From contig CANUEZ040000151.1 of assembly GCA_948099385.1 (NCBI GenBank), positions 5,836,001-5,900,000 of the forward strand: a DNA stretch of 64,000 nucleotides, in the 5' to 3' direction. This document shows positions 45,292 through 56,865 of this stretch, one piece after another. Below the pieces are notes generated by a model that saw only the letters and a list, made by a program, of their open reading frames with translations, had not been told where the DNA came from and searched no databases. The stretch is from Fasciola hepatica. Lineage: Eukaryota; Platyhelminthes; Trematoda; Plagiorchiida; Fasciolidae. Within the stretch, counting starts at the first letter, position 1; each line of letters starts with the position of its first letter. Position numbers and translations under genes: made by a program.

Positions 45292-45788
45292 TTATGCGTT
45301 GGGTATGACCAATCTATCCGAATGGGGTGTGGGTAGCTCTGGCCGACTTCCTCCAACGTAGATACCCAAAGTTACGAAGACTGGGCCCAATCGTTGCCTA
45401 ACTATAACCCAATTGGACAAAAAATGAGCATGCTGCTCGGGATAACCTGTGTACTGAAGGAGCGCAAGAGATTGCCGTGAATGTGAATTTCCGCTATTCA
45501 CTAGGAAGGTGTAGGACCATTCGCGGCCGTCATATTTAAGTTGTTCAAATCTAATGGCACCTGGAACATCAGATACTGTTGATGCAATGAAATGGTCCAT
45601 GGATGAGTCTGCACCAGTCGTTGGCAGACACACACAGTGTTGGTCGATCAACACATGGTCAGGTTCAATGGAAGACAGCACTCCATCACTCGTCCAAGGT
45701 CAGCTGTAGGGTGGGAGACTCCGAAGCCGACAGCACGTGAATGGCTATCCAGAATCACAGCCAAGCTGATCAGTAGTACAATCGGCGG
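45292..45788 (-). CDS. Possible host coding region, unidentified
   Basis: Two minus-strand frames overlap here. The first (about 45788-45651) opens after an AG with a hydrophobic run PPIVLLISLAVILDS that looks like a signal peptide, then VGFGVSHPTADLGRV. The second (45681-45292, 129 codons, first codon GTG) has balanced composition (GAIRFEQLKYDGREWSYTFL, HFLSNWVIVRQRLGP, TLGIYVGG) and ends with TAA. A one-base shift or an unseen intron would link them. It could be a secreted protein or a decayed gene. No family recognised. Confidence 0.35.
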
Positions 45789-46140
45789 CTAAACTTCTTC
45801 TGAACCAACCGGATCTGAGTCATCCGACCCGGAAGCAACGGGACAAAGGTTGCAGACTGGTCCGTATTACAGGGGAAACGAAATTGGCTGAACTCCGAGT
45901 AGAAGCACCGAGATATAAAAACTCCATACCAATATGAAATATATCGTATTTCTCCATACACCAGAATGACATACTGCACGGTAATGTAGCAAAACACAAA
46001 GATTTCAGTTATGTGATTGAGGGTGAGTCATTCCCATATATAACATCCGCCAAATGCTGAATTTCAGTGGAGGAATTTGCGCTTTCTGTGTGGCTCCGAA
46101 CGAATTCTTTCAGATCTTCTGCAAAATATTTGTCCTATAC

Positions 46141-46346
46141 GATTTTGGGATTCAGTCGTATCTAAGTCAGAATTACTAGCTGGTGCAACAGACCTTGAAA
46201 TGACACCACGCTGACCATCCCGATTGAACTGCACCTGGTCAACATCAAATCTGTGACCGGACTGATCATCTAGATCCAGAATAGTGATCATCTGGTTTCC
46301 TTTGCCCGAGGAGACGTTTCCGGTTGCAGGCCGTAAATCATTACCT
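46141..46346 (-). CDS. Possible host exon, unidentified
   Basis: A good acceptor (TTTTAGTTATTTCAG) precedes 46346 on the minus strand. The frame reads GNDLRPATGNVSSGKGN, MITILDLDDQSGHRF and QFNRDGQRGVISRS, then CCCAAAATC followed by GTATAG at 46140, a possible donor. The open frame itself runs on to 46064. It may belong to the same gene as 45292-45788; the junctions are not proven. Confidence 0.35.
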
Positions 46347-46365
46347 CTGAAATAACTAAAAGTAG

Positions 46366-48535
46366 CATTCTAAATTAGTTCTCAAACTACGGCACTTGAA
46401 TAACTGAGAGGGACCTTTACGAGTAAGGGTATGTCAATGTCGCACAAAAACATTTTCAATGGCACGATCAATGGGAATCGACAAATTGAACTTCTCTCTT
46501 GAGCGTGGGTAAAAAATTTCTACAAGATAATTAGACTTTGGGTGACGAGGAATAGCTTACACACATTCACAACCAAGACGTTTCAACTGGTTGGGGAACT
46601 AACTACAAGTGTGGTAGGATGAACATACTACTTGCCAAATTACCAAGTAGCTAACAGCTCAAAATGCAACTATGGACAGTTGTAGATTAAAAACGGTCGC
46701 GGCCGTCAGAGGAACAAACGCAATGAAGTAAAAGCCGACATGTAAACTACACGACTGCATCCTACTGCTAGGAAACAACGACATTCGAGTGGGTTGGACC
46801 AACGGGGTGCAAATAACCATTGTTGTTCTTATTGATTAGGTTTGTAACGTACTACTCTGTCTTTATAGTACACTAATTTAATGTCAGCAATATCTAAGAC
46901 GACACTAGCAAACTAAGATGGGCGGAGGAGCGTGCGGTGATAAAAAGGCCAAAAGGGTATGTACATTGAGAAGTAAAATGAAACAAAAGGTGTGACTCAA
47001 ACTCACAGTTGTTCAGTGTTCTTGTGATCAGGAAATGAGCGTCGAAGAGCCAATATCCGCCAATGTCTTCAGTTCAGTTCGGTCTGACAGCCATCCGTTG
47101 AACAGAACAGGATGGTATTGAGCGAAGTGCCAAGAGACGCCGTGGAAGCTTCTAAAATGTTTTGTTTTTCACAGTTAGTTCCGACCGATATAATTCCAAG
47201 ACACTCCAAACCAGAAGATGAGACCGAGCCAGAATGAAAGATTTATTTACAGCCTTTTTTGTATTGCGCGGTGATGACGACCAAAAGGTGTGTGTGTTCT
47301 ACATTAAAACGTCGGTACAACAAAGGAGTGTCGCACCAAGGGACGTTGAAAATCATGGAAAAAGCCGGAAATGTACAGGTAACTACAGGTTTGGTGACCT
47401 TTGAATAATTGGTTATTTATCTATCGCTACCTATCTACAAGTGCTCTGGATTATAACACAAACGCTTCACCCGGGGTCGCGACCAAAAGATCATAAGGCT
47501 GCAATGTCACTTGCACAGCCTTTCTGGACCCAGGGAAACGATAATCAACTCAGATCTAAGGAAATTTCTTCAGTCCGACCTCTCCTCACCCTATGGACAT
47601 TCGACAGACTATTTAAATTTTTTCTACCATCTATGTTGTCCCACAGGAATCTATATATCCGTCCCAGCAGATTCTCACATCCGTATTTGAAGCAATCCCC
47701 CCAAAAGAAGGACCATTCATTCAAGGCTGGAGGCCATGCTGCGGTCGGTATGTTATCCATGTTTGTCAAAGGGAAACTACACAGGCCGAGCGCCCTACCC
47801 TGCCAACACAGGCGACGCAGAACGTTGAGCTATTTGCGTATTTACTAACTTTATTCCGCAGTAACCTCATGTGTAATGTGACTAGATGCGGTGTTACGCA
47901 AAACTTCGGGCAAGTGTCTGATTCTTCAGTCATCTATCAAAGGTGACAAAGTGCCGTAGGAACACGTGCGCACTTCGGTTGTCTCCTTTTTTAGATTACC
48001 AACAACCTATGAGCCACTTTTACCACGTGAAATCATACTACAGTCGAAGACTGACTTCAACGGTACCAATGGGAAATGAGAGCTGCAGTGCAAATGGATC
48101 CGAATTTTAGTCCGTCATCCCGTTGCGGCTTTGTTCACTTTGCCCACTTGGAGCGCGTAAGGCCGAAAGAGAGGCCTTCTCTGTCAACTGGTCTTGCTGA
48201 TAATCACTTCTCGATCGCTTACTTCAGTCATATGGTGATCACTGAGCCTCTTAGTTCTGGTCACGGCAAGGTCGAGCCCATATGCGTAATTGTGGGCGCA
48301 TATTGGGGTGCGATACGCAGGCGACGGGCACACGCTGTGGCCCTCGCGAAATGTGTAAGGGTGAATGGTGCATCGGTCTTCAGGCCAATCAGAAGGAAAT
48401 CTCACAGAGCCAATTGGGTGGCATTTCTGAATAATTTCACCTATTTTTCAAATAGCATTGACCTAATTCCGAAACAAATCAAAAATTGGTATGACACTTG
48501 TGGGTTACAAATTATCGGTATTATTAAATTAAATT
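46366..48535. other. Unassigned
   Basis: Open frames at 47441-47848 (+), 47769-47545 (-) and 48076-48555 (+) have no start, splice or family support. The minus-strand one (LNEWSFFWGDCFKYGCENLL) is the most protein-like. Nothing is claimed. Confidence 0.35.
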
Positions 48536-48562
48536 TGATTCGCCTTCGAAAGTGAGTTGGAA

Positions 48563-49383
48563 ATGAAATGTAAGTATGAGGGAGACAGCCTTCGACCGAG
48601 TGATGGAACTATGGCTTTGGGAATCCCCATCAAGTGCCCAATGTAAGGGTATATTGTATGATTCACAACTGTTGTTTTCAGGAGAAGGCCCCGAGGCTTC
48701 CCCTCTGATGACGAGAACTTACACTCTACTGAGGTAACAAGTTCGGGTAAATCAATATTATCGGTTTACTACCTGTTCTTTATAGATGTTCATCCTAGCG
48801 AAAAAAGCTGACATTTCTAGCGATACTACGAGTAGACGTACACCATTTCAAAAACTCCTCGGGTAACATTCGTTTTCAGGTTTTGCTAGACACTACCTCA
48901 CCGGGCCCAATACCTCAATGTCCCAAAATACAGGTAATCTTATCACGGACTACTATGAGGATCTTTTGCAGATACCCGGACAAAAGCCCAAACAAGAAGT
49001 CAGTTAGGGCGTCCCAGAGCCTGTTACCATCAAGTCGCACATTCCTAAGTTTTCTAATTGCTTTTCACCAGCACCTATGAAGCCCAGCCCAATACATGCG
49101 GCACAATCGCCATCATCAGCATCCAGTATGTTAGTCCGGTATAACTCATTTGGCGGAGTTCACGCACAACCAAGGACAGTTGGACTTGGGATTTACAGAA
49201 AGCCTAATAAATCGTTGTTGGGACGATATCAGATTGCTTCAAAGAGCTACTTTACAGCTGCAAGGGACAATGGAGTTCCTCAGCTCGAACAGTTGTGATC
49301 CCAAAAGGGGTTTTTCAATGAAAACTTTGGCCCAGGTAGCTGACTTAGTTCAACACTTAGATGATAGAAAAGTCTGCCAGTAG
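48563..49383 (+). CDS. Host-like gene with five exons and short introns, unknown function
   Basis: A gene model built from consistent phases and GT...AG borders: exons 48563-48642, 48682-48733, 48880-49033, 49072-49125 and 49199-49383, giving about 174 residues. Introns are 39, 146, 38 and 73 nt; donors include GTAAGG and GTATGT, and acceptors follow pyrimidine tracts (GTTGTTTTCAG, GCTTTTCACCAG, GATTTACAG). An in-frame TGA lies 27 nt before the ATG. The product has a Ser/Pro-rich middle (MKPSPIHAAQSPSSASS) and a C-terminal helical segment (LINRCWDDIRLLQRATLQLQ). No family recognised. Exon 3 stays open through an alternative 38-nt GT...AG at 48934-48971. It is unrelated to the transposons around it. 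Confidence 0.6.
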
Positions 49384-49405
49384 CTGGTAAGTTACTTCAG
49401 CTGAA

Positions 49406-49415
49406 AATAAATAAA
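49406..49415 (+). terminator. Polyadenylation signals
   Basis: Two overlapping AATAAA hexamers start 23 nt after the stop codon of the gene model at 48563-49383, supporting its 3' end. Confidence 0.5.
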
Positions 49416-49660
49416 GTAGAATAACATTCTGTGATCAACCAGTGGAGAAAATTCCTACAAGTTCGTACGCAACTTGATGCGTTCACTGATCATTCCATAT
49501 CTTACGGACGCCGTGAACTAATCCGATGCTCATGGAAATTATGAGATTCGTAAATCCGCACCGAATAGCTTCATCATTGGTATGCTTGGTCTTTCAGCGA
49601 ACAGTTTATGTTTAGATTACGTCCACTAACGAACATAATTCGCTGATGTGAAACGGGACA

Positions 49661-49830
49661 TGATTGTTATGTCTATTCGTGGCCGGTTGCGCAAGGCTGC
49701 CACAAACTTCCGAAGGCAGGAACTCCAGCAGATAAAACAAATTTACGAACATTATTGTTCGCATTTTCTCATGACCACCGACAAAACTACAGAACAACTA
49801 TGGAAATGGATGAATTTTTATACAGCGTAA
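49661..49830 (+). CDS. Small open frame, possible exon
   Basis: Reads MIVMSIRGRLRKAATNF then helix-prone RRQELQQIKQIYEHYC and ends WKWMNFYTA with TAA. Composition is protein-like, but there is no acceptor in phase with the upstream gene and no family match. Confidence 0.25.
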
Positions 49831-50007
49831 TTGTAGATCAGTGTGTGTTTCAAATGATTCGCATAATGTTCTAATTCCATTTCAAAGTGGGAATGTCAGC
49901 TGACTATTCATAATGGGTTCTCGTTAATTAGAATTTGTAACAAATCATTGCGCACATATACAGTGTAGTTCTTGACGCAGTGTGTAAGTATATGTTATTG
50001 GTTTTCC

Positions 50008-50012
<5 letters not shown>
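49831..50012. other. Unassigned spacer
   Basis: AT-rich, nothing supported. Confidence 0.4.

Positions 50013-50049
<37 letters not shown>
50013..50049. repeat. (AT)n microsatellite
   Basis: About 37 bp of uninterrupted AT. Confidence 0.95.
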
Positions 50050-50052
<3 letters not shown>

Positions 50053-50660
50053 ACTTGTCGGGTTTCAGACTGGGTGTCGAACAAAACATGGTGCAATCGG
50101 GGAGGAAAAGGTAGATAGTCCAAGTCCATGATTTGTTTGTGGGCACGAAACTGCCAGGTTGCCCAGGCCAAAGCAGGTGGTTTTCTTAGGGATCCATAAC
50201 TGGAGCCTTTAGCTATCCAAAGCTTAACCCGCAAGGCAGCGGGACGAAATGTGGAGTCCGTGACCCACTGGGGGCCGGTGACTTATTACTCGGTTCATTC
50301 ACCCTTCGGATGAGGCCAAACATCCTGGGTGTCCGGTGCACCTCTCCACCACAGAAGCCGCTGAGCATGCCGTTGTGCGCTTCATACTCCACCCGTGGTT
50401 GGTTTGGAATCAGGGTTTAGCCATTTCCCCTAAACTGACTATTAGTCAACCAACCCGGTGGAGAGCGCCGGGCATTCGCCTTCGTTCTCTCGCTTTAGTG
50501 GGAACACCTCAGCCACAAGATGGCAGTGGGTAGGACTTCCTCAGCAGAGGCTGTGTTAGACGTACGGTCACTTGGGAGCATTTCGAGAGGTGTTCAGGAC
50601 GAGTAGTCATCTCGGAGCCTGAGAAACTCACCCTCGGCCATAATCAGGCATTATCATATA
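50050..50660 (-). repeat. Fragment related to the RTE leader
   Basis: About 80 bp near 50190-50270 match 62245-62325, upstream of the RTE frames, sharing GAGCCTTTAG/AAGCCTTTAG and CCGCAAGGCAGCGGGA. The rest of the block has no open frame. It is probably a 5' fragment of a relative of that element or a derived short repeat; the orientation follows the RTE. Confidence 0.5.
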
Positions 50661-51399
50661 ATTAGGGAAATAATTCTGACCGAGATATATATGGACTTAT
50701 CATTAAGTACAATGGGAGGTGCAATGAATTCACGTCATAAGATATATTTATTAATGAAGATGTTGCCTTATTCACCATGCTCTAATTGATAGGACGTACA
50801 GAAACCTACCCCACTCGGAACTGCACAAACCAAACTAGCAAGAACACCAAGGCGGCGGAATAGCACTTTATTCGCATTGCAGAAATGGTTTGTATAAATA
50901 CGTTAAATCAAAGAAAATAATTAGTGGACCAGAAGTTGATCAATCACAGGGAGCTTTTGTAGTCCCTTTCCTCGGCTATCCTGATTGGTTTAGGCTCATC
51001 TGTGTGCTTGGTCACGAAGCCGTACTTGGCCGTATCACGTGTGAAGGCAGCTGAATTACCGTAGATGTTTAGGTGCCGTTTATTTCCGTGGTGCTAAAGT
51101 CAACTGAATCTATGTTGGTGTAGAAGCTACAGTTAATCAGTCCTGTTTATCAGCTAAGAAACTGGCTCGCTCTCGCGTCGTTCACTGGTCATTGGTGTGT
51201 ATATATTCACGCGATCCATAAATTCCAGTGAGAACTGTAGTCACACCTGAAAAACTACTATGCAGTTGAGTGGTTTCAGATCTAGTAAACCTGCATCCCT
51301 GGTAGATGTTGGGAAGCCTAACTGATGCTTCAGTGCTACGGCTCAATCAACATGAACACCGAATTTAGTTGTGAATTCCCAAAAAAGCTGTCTCCGATT
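50661..51399. other. Unassigned, non-coding
   Basis: No supported gene or repeat. Confidence 0.4.
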
Positions 51400-52740
51400 T
51401 TATTCGTCCCTCAGAAGAGCACAAAGAACTAACTCAACTCTGGACAGATGAAACAAGTGGTCCAGATGTTCTACCGAGGATAATCCTAAGCAAGTGCGCA
51501 GTAACAGTGTCTACCATAATTTCGGAACTAATCAACAGATGTTTCATTTAAAAGCACATTTCTGACTGCCGGAGAGTGGCTTCCATTACTCCGGTGCCCA
51601 ACAAGGATCATCATCGGGGTGCATTAAGCAGCTACTTGCCTTATATAAGTCAGACGGTTAGATTTTTTTTCAACTATAGTGTTGCATTCAGCTGTGTCTA
51701 CAGATCGAAACCACTCCAGAGTCTTGAGGACTAAGGAGCCAGTACATCTCATACATATTTACTGTCTAAATACTTTTACAATCGCAAAAACGTCGCCCAG
51801 TTTAATGGGCAAACCTCTTCAACGCTTCTTTCTATGACAGGTGTTTTACCAGGAGCCATTTCGTCACCTTTCGTTTTTTCTAATTACACCTTTTCCATGC
51901 CTATATACAATGACAGTTAGCTTATTAAGTACGCTGATAACATAATCCTTTGCATACTACAATCCACTAGCTCTCTTCAAACAAAGATTTACTGAACTCA
52001 CCAACTGGTTCTTTGGTCTTAATCTAAAAATGAACCCTTGCAACTGCTACAACATTTTGTTTTGTCTTCACAATAGCTCCAAATATTCCGAACTTTTTGT
52101 ATCCGATTCTGACCTACACATAACCGGTGTGCACATTGCAAGTACTTCATCTACCAACTAGCTCGGAGTCACTGTCAGCCGTGATGCTTTTTTGTCCATC
52201 GTTCCGCAGCAGTTTCGCAAAAAACAGACGTTCAAAGTCCTACGAACCATATGTGAAGTTTTCTTCTACTCTGCATCATATAATCAAACATTTTATATTC
52301 TCATGTACCTCACCAATTTGGCTCCATGCTTCTCCTGTTATCTTTTCAGGTTTGCTTGTGAAAAACTTAACTCTCATTGTCAGATCCATCAAACATCTTT
52401 CGTTTGTAGTGAGATCCCTTATGGGAAGTTCACTCAACATACTATACTGCAATACCAAAATCTTTGCCAAAAGTCTACTTTAAAGATATCAGAGATCCAA
52501 TCAAATATTCTTAATCCAGATCTTAGTAAATATGTTTCTGCACCCGCCAAAAGGTATGCTGAAAACAATCGTTTGCCCTTATCGCTGTTTATAAATAACC
52601 AAATGTTCCCTATCTCGCCAGATTCCCAGTCAGTCTGAGCTGAATACTTGTCGCATTTTCTACTCATTTTTCTTTAACCAGGCCCACATTTAGTAGTTAT
52701 GTAAATGCTAAATATTCCCCTCCGGGTGCGTATGTGAGAT
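51400..52740 (+). pseudogene. LINE-3: decayed CR1-like reverse transcriptase
   Basis: Fragments in three phases follow RT order: TSGPDVLPRIILSKCA, RVASITPVPNKDHH, VLPGAISSPFVFSNYTF and LIKYADNIILC (the catalytic FADD/YADD reads YADN). The C-terminal region is around 52192-52638 (MYLTNLAPCFS, SEIQSNILNPDLSKY). The element continues to about 52740. Not functional. Confidence 0.7.
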
Positions 52741-53129
52741 GGCTGGACCCTACTTCGCGGTTTCTTCATTGAACGCGTTCTTCGGTCCTTCGTACTGCGT
52801 GGACCACTTGCGCGTTACTCTAATGCTCGGCACCGTACGAATATGGTAACCAGAACGGTATTCTCCACGACCCGTGAGAAAGAGATGACGATTGGGAGAG
52901 ATAGTGGTTAGCGTGTATCTGGGAGCATGCGCAAGAGCAACGGTCAGACGGCAACCGCACTTGGCAGTCAGCGTTCAGTTAAACGATAAACGTGTTAAAA
53001 GTATGAACGAAGATGGCTGTAGCTACACATATTGCGGTCACCGAGCGGGCCAGATCCCCTGGTAAAATGAGAGTTCCCCCAGGGGTTATCGAAGCTACTA
53101 TATATAATATTCCAACACAAATATACTTG
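52741..53129. other. Unassigned spacer
   Basis: No gene is seen between the two LINE 3' ends. Confidence 0.4.
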
Positions 53130-53420
53130 CCAAAAGTTCGTTTCAAAGATACTAGATGACCGGTCACATCCTCTTTACCCATTTATTAATAAATGTGTTT
53201 CTACGTCCTCAATCAAGTCCAGCTACAAACACTTTTTTCCCCGTAACACCATCTAGAAATTACCATTGTCAGATTCCCCACCAACCCTAACACTGTTACA
53301 AACGAAATGAACGGCTGGGCTGAATACTTTTCTCATTTTACATTTATTTTCCTCTAATTACACCTGCATTTATGGATTATGTAGCTGCTGAATATGTACC
53401 TCCTGGAGCATAAAGTAGTC
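53130..53420 (+). repeat. 5'-truncated 3' end of the LINE-3 family
   Basis: Parallels 52466-52740 (TTGCCAAAAGT...TTAAGATAC, AATATGTTTCT/AATGTGTTTCT, GCTGAATACTT...CGCATTTT/CTCATTTT). It ends in TCACTTGACTTGACTTGAA, an (ACTTG)n tail. A short copy next to a long one, as expected for LINE insertion. Confidence 0.65.
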
Positions 53421-53700
53421 ACTTGACTTGACTTGAACCTCTCATCCGAGAATTTAGGAGTGAGATTTGGACCACTGTTGGTAACCAGTACAAACGGATC
53501 ACTCTGTCCGTTGAACGTCCTTTTGAGCGTAGTCTGAGTGAAGTCTGATGAGGGTGAATTTACGTATACCTCTAACCAGCGGGAGAGAGAGCATAGATGA
53601 CAATAAGGGCTTAGTATTTACCCAAGAAAGTTTCACAACAGTGTTCATGTCTTCTATGCCATGCCTCACATGATTCTAATCAAGTAATTCACTTTGACAG
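53421..53700. other. Unassigned spacer
   Basis: Probably decayed Gypsy-4 sequence downstream of its protease, but nothing recognisable. Confidence 0.35.
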
Positions 53701-53982
53701 TTAATAATGTGTCTTATGTAGAGACTGGTCGAAATTCTCGGGAGCGCGCAATTCACGAAGAACTTTCAATCCAAGAACCGAAGATCCCGAATCACAAATT
53801 AAAAACTCACAGTGAATAGAATCAGAATCAAGCAACTGAACTGGGACCACGCAAGAACCAACAAGTGGGAGAGTGTGCACAGAAATACCTCGAATAACCA
53901 GTTTGTTTGGATGAATCTTAGCAAGAGCGAAAGAATTAAGAGCTGGTCTTGAAATGATGGGTTCTTTACTCCCAGTATCCAT
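53701..53982 (-). pseudogene. Gypsy-4 protease fragment
   Basis: 93 codons opening MDTGSKEPIISRPAL, the retropepsin catalytic DTG with its flank, then VIRGISVHTLPLVG and SSVLGLKVLRELRAP near the end, which corresponds to the second conserved retropepsin motif (ILGxxxLrxL). It is followed by stops; no RT continues it. The frame is in the right order after the gag segment at 54184-54785. Confidence 0.7.
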
Positions 53983-54183
53983 AATGAAAGTGTTTGTTAT
54001 CCTACGGAGTAGACTACGTCTGGGTCAGAAGAGAAGAAGGACATGAACAACAGCTGAAGACAGAAAAGACAATTAATTTTCACTTAAAACTGGGGTGGAA
54101 TTTGGATTGACTATCTTGCGACAGACTACACATTTTCGACAAACAGTGAATATCACCAGTCTTGCAGCCGGAAAAATTAATAG

Positions 54184-54785
54184 TCATTTCGAGGTCGACA
54201 AGAATATCGGGAATATAGCTGTCCATGTGAAGGACATTTTTTCAACGCTTTCTGCCCGGAAACATTTGGACCGTTTAGACCCTTGGGATAGGCAGCACTG
54301 GTGAGGTGACCACCTGATGTTTTCAGATTTGCGGAGTTTTGACCCGTGTTTCTTCATGGTATCTGGCTGAATTGAGCAAAACAAGATCTTTCTCAAATGC
54401 CGGTACAGCTCTGATATCTTGAAATCATTTGCAAATATTTCTGATGCTTTAAAACATGTGATCACAGCAGTCGCTGCTATAATTCTGATAAATTTATCCC
54501 AGTAATCAAGAGGTCTGTTGGATGATCATTTAGTTGCACACCGTAATTACACTTCTGAGCTTGTGTCAGCAGTTCAAGAATGTAGGCATGAATAAACTTA
54601 TTTTCTGTGAGGAGGAGAGAATTTACTAGGACTCGCTCTGCTCGAATGAGATTAATGAATTTCAAATGATGCAACAGAAGTGCATTCAGTTTTTCACACG
54701 AAGGATTTGTCATATTTTCCACCAATGCGCACGCATCTTTCCCAGTGAAGTGTACAAATAAGACCGTCTCATTTTCAGATATCAA
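54184..54785 (-). pseudogene. Gypsy-4 gag fragment
   Basis: Open frames at 54785-54477 and 54465-54184. The first has capsid-like features (FVHFTGKDACALVENM, LTENKFIHAYILELLTQAQK, NYGVQLNDHPTDLLITGI), similar to the Gypsy gag pattern of Ser/Asn-rich tethering and QxxCxFGxxLxDxLRDRxVxGI. The second ends with a degenerate Cys-rich CCLSQGSKRSKC zinc-knuckle remnant. Confidence 0.65.
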
Positions 54786-54894
54786 TTATTTTTGGGTTAG
54801 ACATCAAATTAAAAACCATTAGAAATATTCTTCGCATACTCTGGAGATAAAATTCACATCTAATAGCTCTATATCACCTAAATGCGCGATAGCA

Positions 54895-54912
54895 TTCCCG
54901 TACAGGGCGCCA
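54895..54912 (-). promoter_or_regulatory. Gypsy-4 primer binding site
   Basis: Minus strand TGGCGCCCTGTACGGG, starting TGGCGCC, one base after the presumed LTR end. It differs from the TGGTGAGCC site of Gypsy-1 and -2. Confidence 0.55.
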
Positions 54913-55233
54913 AATGTGATATTGGGTGGAGTGAATAGGCTAAACCACGAGTAGTAATATCGAGGGATAAGAACTGCACTTACGAGGATTTACGCAAAGT
55001 ACAAAAAATTGTAGCACAACCCAAAAAAGGCAACAATGCCATAAGGAATGAGGCACTCTCGTATATTACAGGGTTATTTAGGAACATCAGTAGACCAACA
55101 AGTTTCTATGCAAATCTTTATTACCAGAACACATCTTATATAAATGATCTATTTTGTACCAATAGGCCCAGGTGATTCGAAGAGACAGACGAGTCTTCTC
55201 ACCAGAGCTATTGGGAGGCTACAGAAAAACCGG

Positions 55234-55600
55234 CTAGTCGTCAAAGCAGGCAAAAACAGGATGTAAACCTCTTATAACCAGACTAATGGAACGCTGAAGG
55301 TTTGTGTAGCGTTGCGTGAACCGAGTGATATACGTAGAAATTCGAAAAGACCAAGTGGTATTGTTACCGATTATCTTAGGTTTATTCCCATCTGCTATTG
55401 GAACCTGGTGATAGGTACGTACCAGATCCATTTTTGAGAACACATGCCGACCTTAGATGTTATCCGTGATATCCTGAATATCTGGAATGGGATGACTTTT
55501 TGAAACAATGGCATTATTGAGGACTCAATATTCTCCACAAAGCTGTCAATCCCTCGAAATCTTGTGGACCATGCGGAGCGGGGAAAATCGAGGATTATTT
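55234..55600 (-). pseudogene. Gypsy-5: isolated RT fragment
   Basis: Minus-strand pieces PLRMVHKISRD, SHPIPDIQDITDN, VFSKMDLVRTYHQVPIA and SLVIRGLHPVFACFDD match Gypsy RT motifs up to the catalytic box. It lies upstream of the Gypsy-4 LTR, so it belongs to a different copy. The box reads FACFDD, so both aspartates remain, but stops and frame breaks are present. Confidence 0.65.
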
Positions 55601-56423
55601 GAGGTATGAATATAAACTAACTGCAGCGTGTGCTCAAAATCTTTTCGGGTAATGTACAAGTCGAAATTCCCTAGAAGAAACCTTTGGGCCTGTTGAGTTA
55701 TTTTGATGATCTGCCGAGTCTTTTAGGACTGATACTACGCGTGGTGGGTGCAGCACTTTCCGTTATTGTATTGGTGTTTTGTATTGGCATTCGTATGACA
55801 GGCTTTTGCAAGCGATATGCTCGCAATTCAGTCAAAGTGCTCTGACAAACCTTGGCTAAAATAAACAAAGTGGACAGCAGCGGGAGAAAAAAATATATCA
55901 CAATGAGAAAGTACAAAGAAACATCAACCAAATTTGGAAAGCATTTTCATTTTTCTGTTGTCATTGCCGGTCAGTTCCCGCACCATTAAGGACTCGAAAT
56001 ATTTTGTATACGTTAATTCTGGAAGAAAGCTGTAAAACTCAGATTCGGTGGATAAGAATGAACGACAAAGAGGTAAGTCAGGGTGTAGTGGATTCTTTGG
56101 ATCCTATTTTATCTTATGGGCTGAGGCTTCGCAAGACTCAATATGCTGTTCGACTAGATCAATGAAAAAGAAAGCCAAAGGAGAAGGGTGAAACGCGACT
56201 AAAAATTACCAAACCGCGGTGAAAGGCTTTGAAGTCTTGTCTTTGGAGGCCGGGGACACTTACGGGAGAACAATATAATATGACTGGGAGAGCACTTTGG
56301 CAAATAAAATTGGAAAAAATTGTTGGTGGTGTTCGAAACTGCCTAAGTTTTTTATTTGAATAGATAGGAGTAGTAGTTTACCAACACAGTACTGAATATG
56401 AGATGTCCATCATAGATTGGTGT
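55601..56423. other. Unassigned, non-coding
   Basis: A 77-codon minus-strand frame with a hydrophobic start (LYFLIVIYFFLPLLSTLF) at 55931-55698 has no further support. Confidence 0.35.
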
Positions 56424-56647
56424 CTAGACTAACACCCGGATACATGACGAAATTAACTCTGGGTAGCGATCTGAAATCCGATGTAACAGGATTAGTGATG
56501 GAAGGTGAGCCAGAGTGACTGAAAGTACACTGAATGCATTTATATGGATTAAGTTTTTGCCCCAACTGGAGACAGAACTATAATATTCCAGATAGGTAAT
56601 GATCAAATTTTGAAAAGAAAAGCCAGAGTCGCAATATAGCACGATTT
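56424..56647 (-). pseudogene. LINE-4 RT C-terminal piece
   Basis: Reads LIITYLEYYSSVSSWGKNLIH, the C-terminal RT motif (xRPxLEYxSxVWSP), and lies directly beyond the Penelope-like element on the minus strand. Confidence 0.6.
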
Positions 56648-56865
56648 ATGTCCGGGACGATTTCGCTGCATCTCAACATGTTGCATACTGCAGAACGATA
56701 CTGTTTATATAAGTTCATGTAAAACCATTATGTTCGACAAATATAGGGAAAATTACAATAGTCAAGTTACATCACCATGGTGAAGACACATAAACAAAGA
56801 GCTTTTTCTGCTGACACAATATAGGTTTCCATCGATGTATCGCCATAGCTTCAGCAAACCTCAAA
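56648..56865 (+). repeat. Penelope-like element, inverted repeat arm 1
   Basis: 218 bp from ATGTCCGGGACG to AAACCTCAAA; perfect reverse complement of 57878-58095. It includes the last codons and the 3' untranslated part of the endonuclease frame. Confidence 0.95.

Larger units (their letters stand above)
53701..55137 (-). mobile_element. Gypsy-4: 5' part of another Gypsy element
   Basis: On the minus strand: a presumed LTR, a TGGCGCC primer site at 54895-54912, gag and protease. RT and later parts are absent. The outer LTR limit (55137, at TGTGTTCTGG) is a guess. It differs from Gypsy-1 in both primer site and gag. Confidence 0.65.

Noticed and set aside
47545..47769. Minus-strand frame as a host exon
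   Set aside because: Plausible composition, but no splice site, start or known domain.
49640..49660. Hammerhead ribozyme (CTGATGTGAAAC)
   Set aside because: The core CTGANGA...GAAA with three stems is not present; the same holds at 48703 and 53547.
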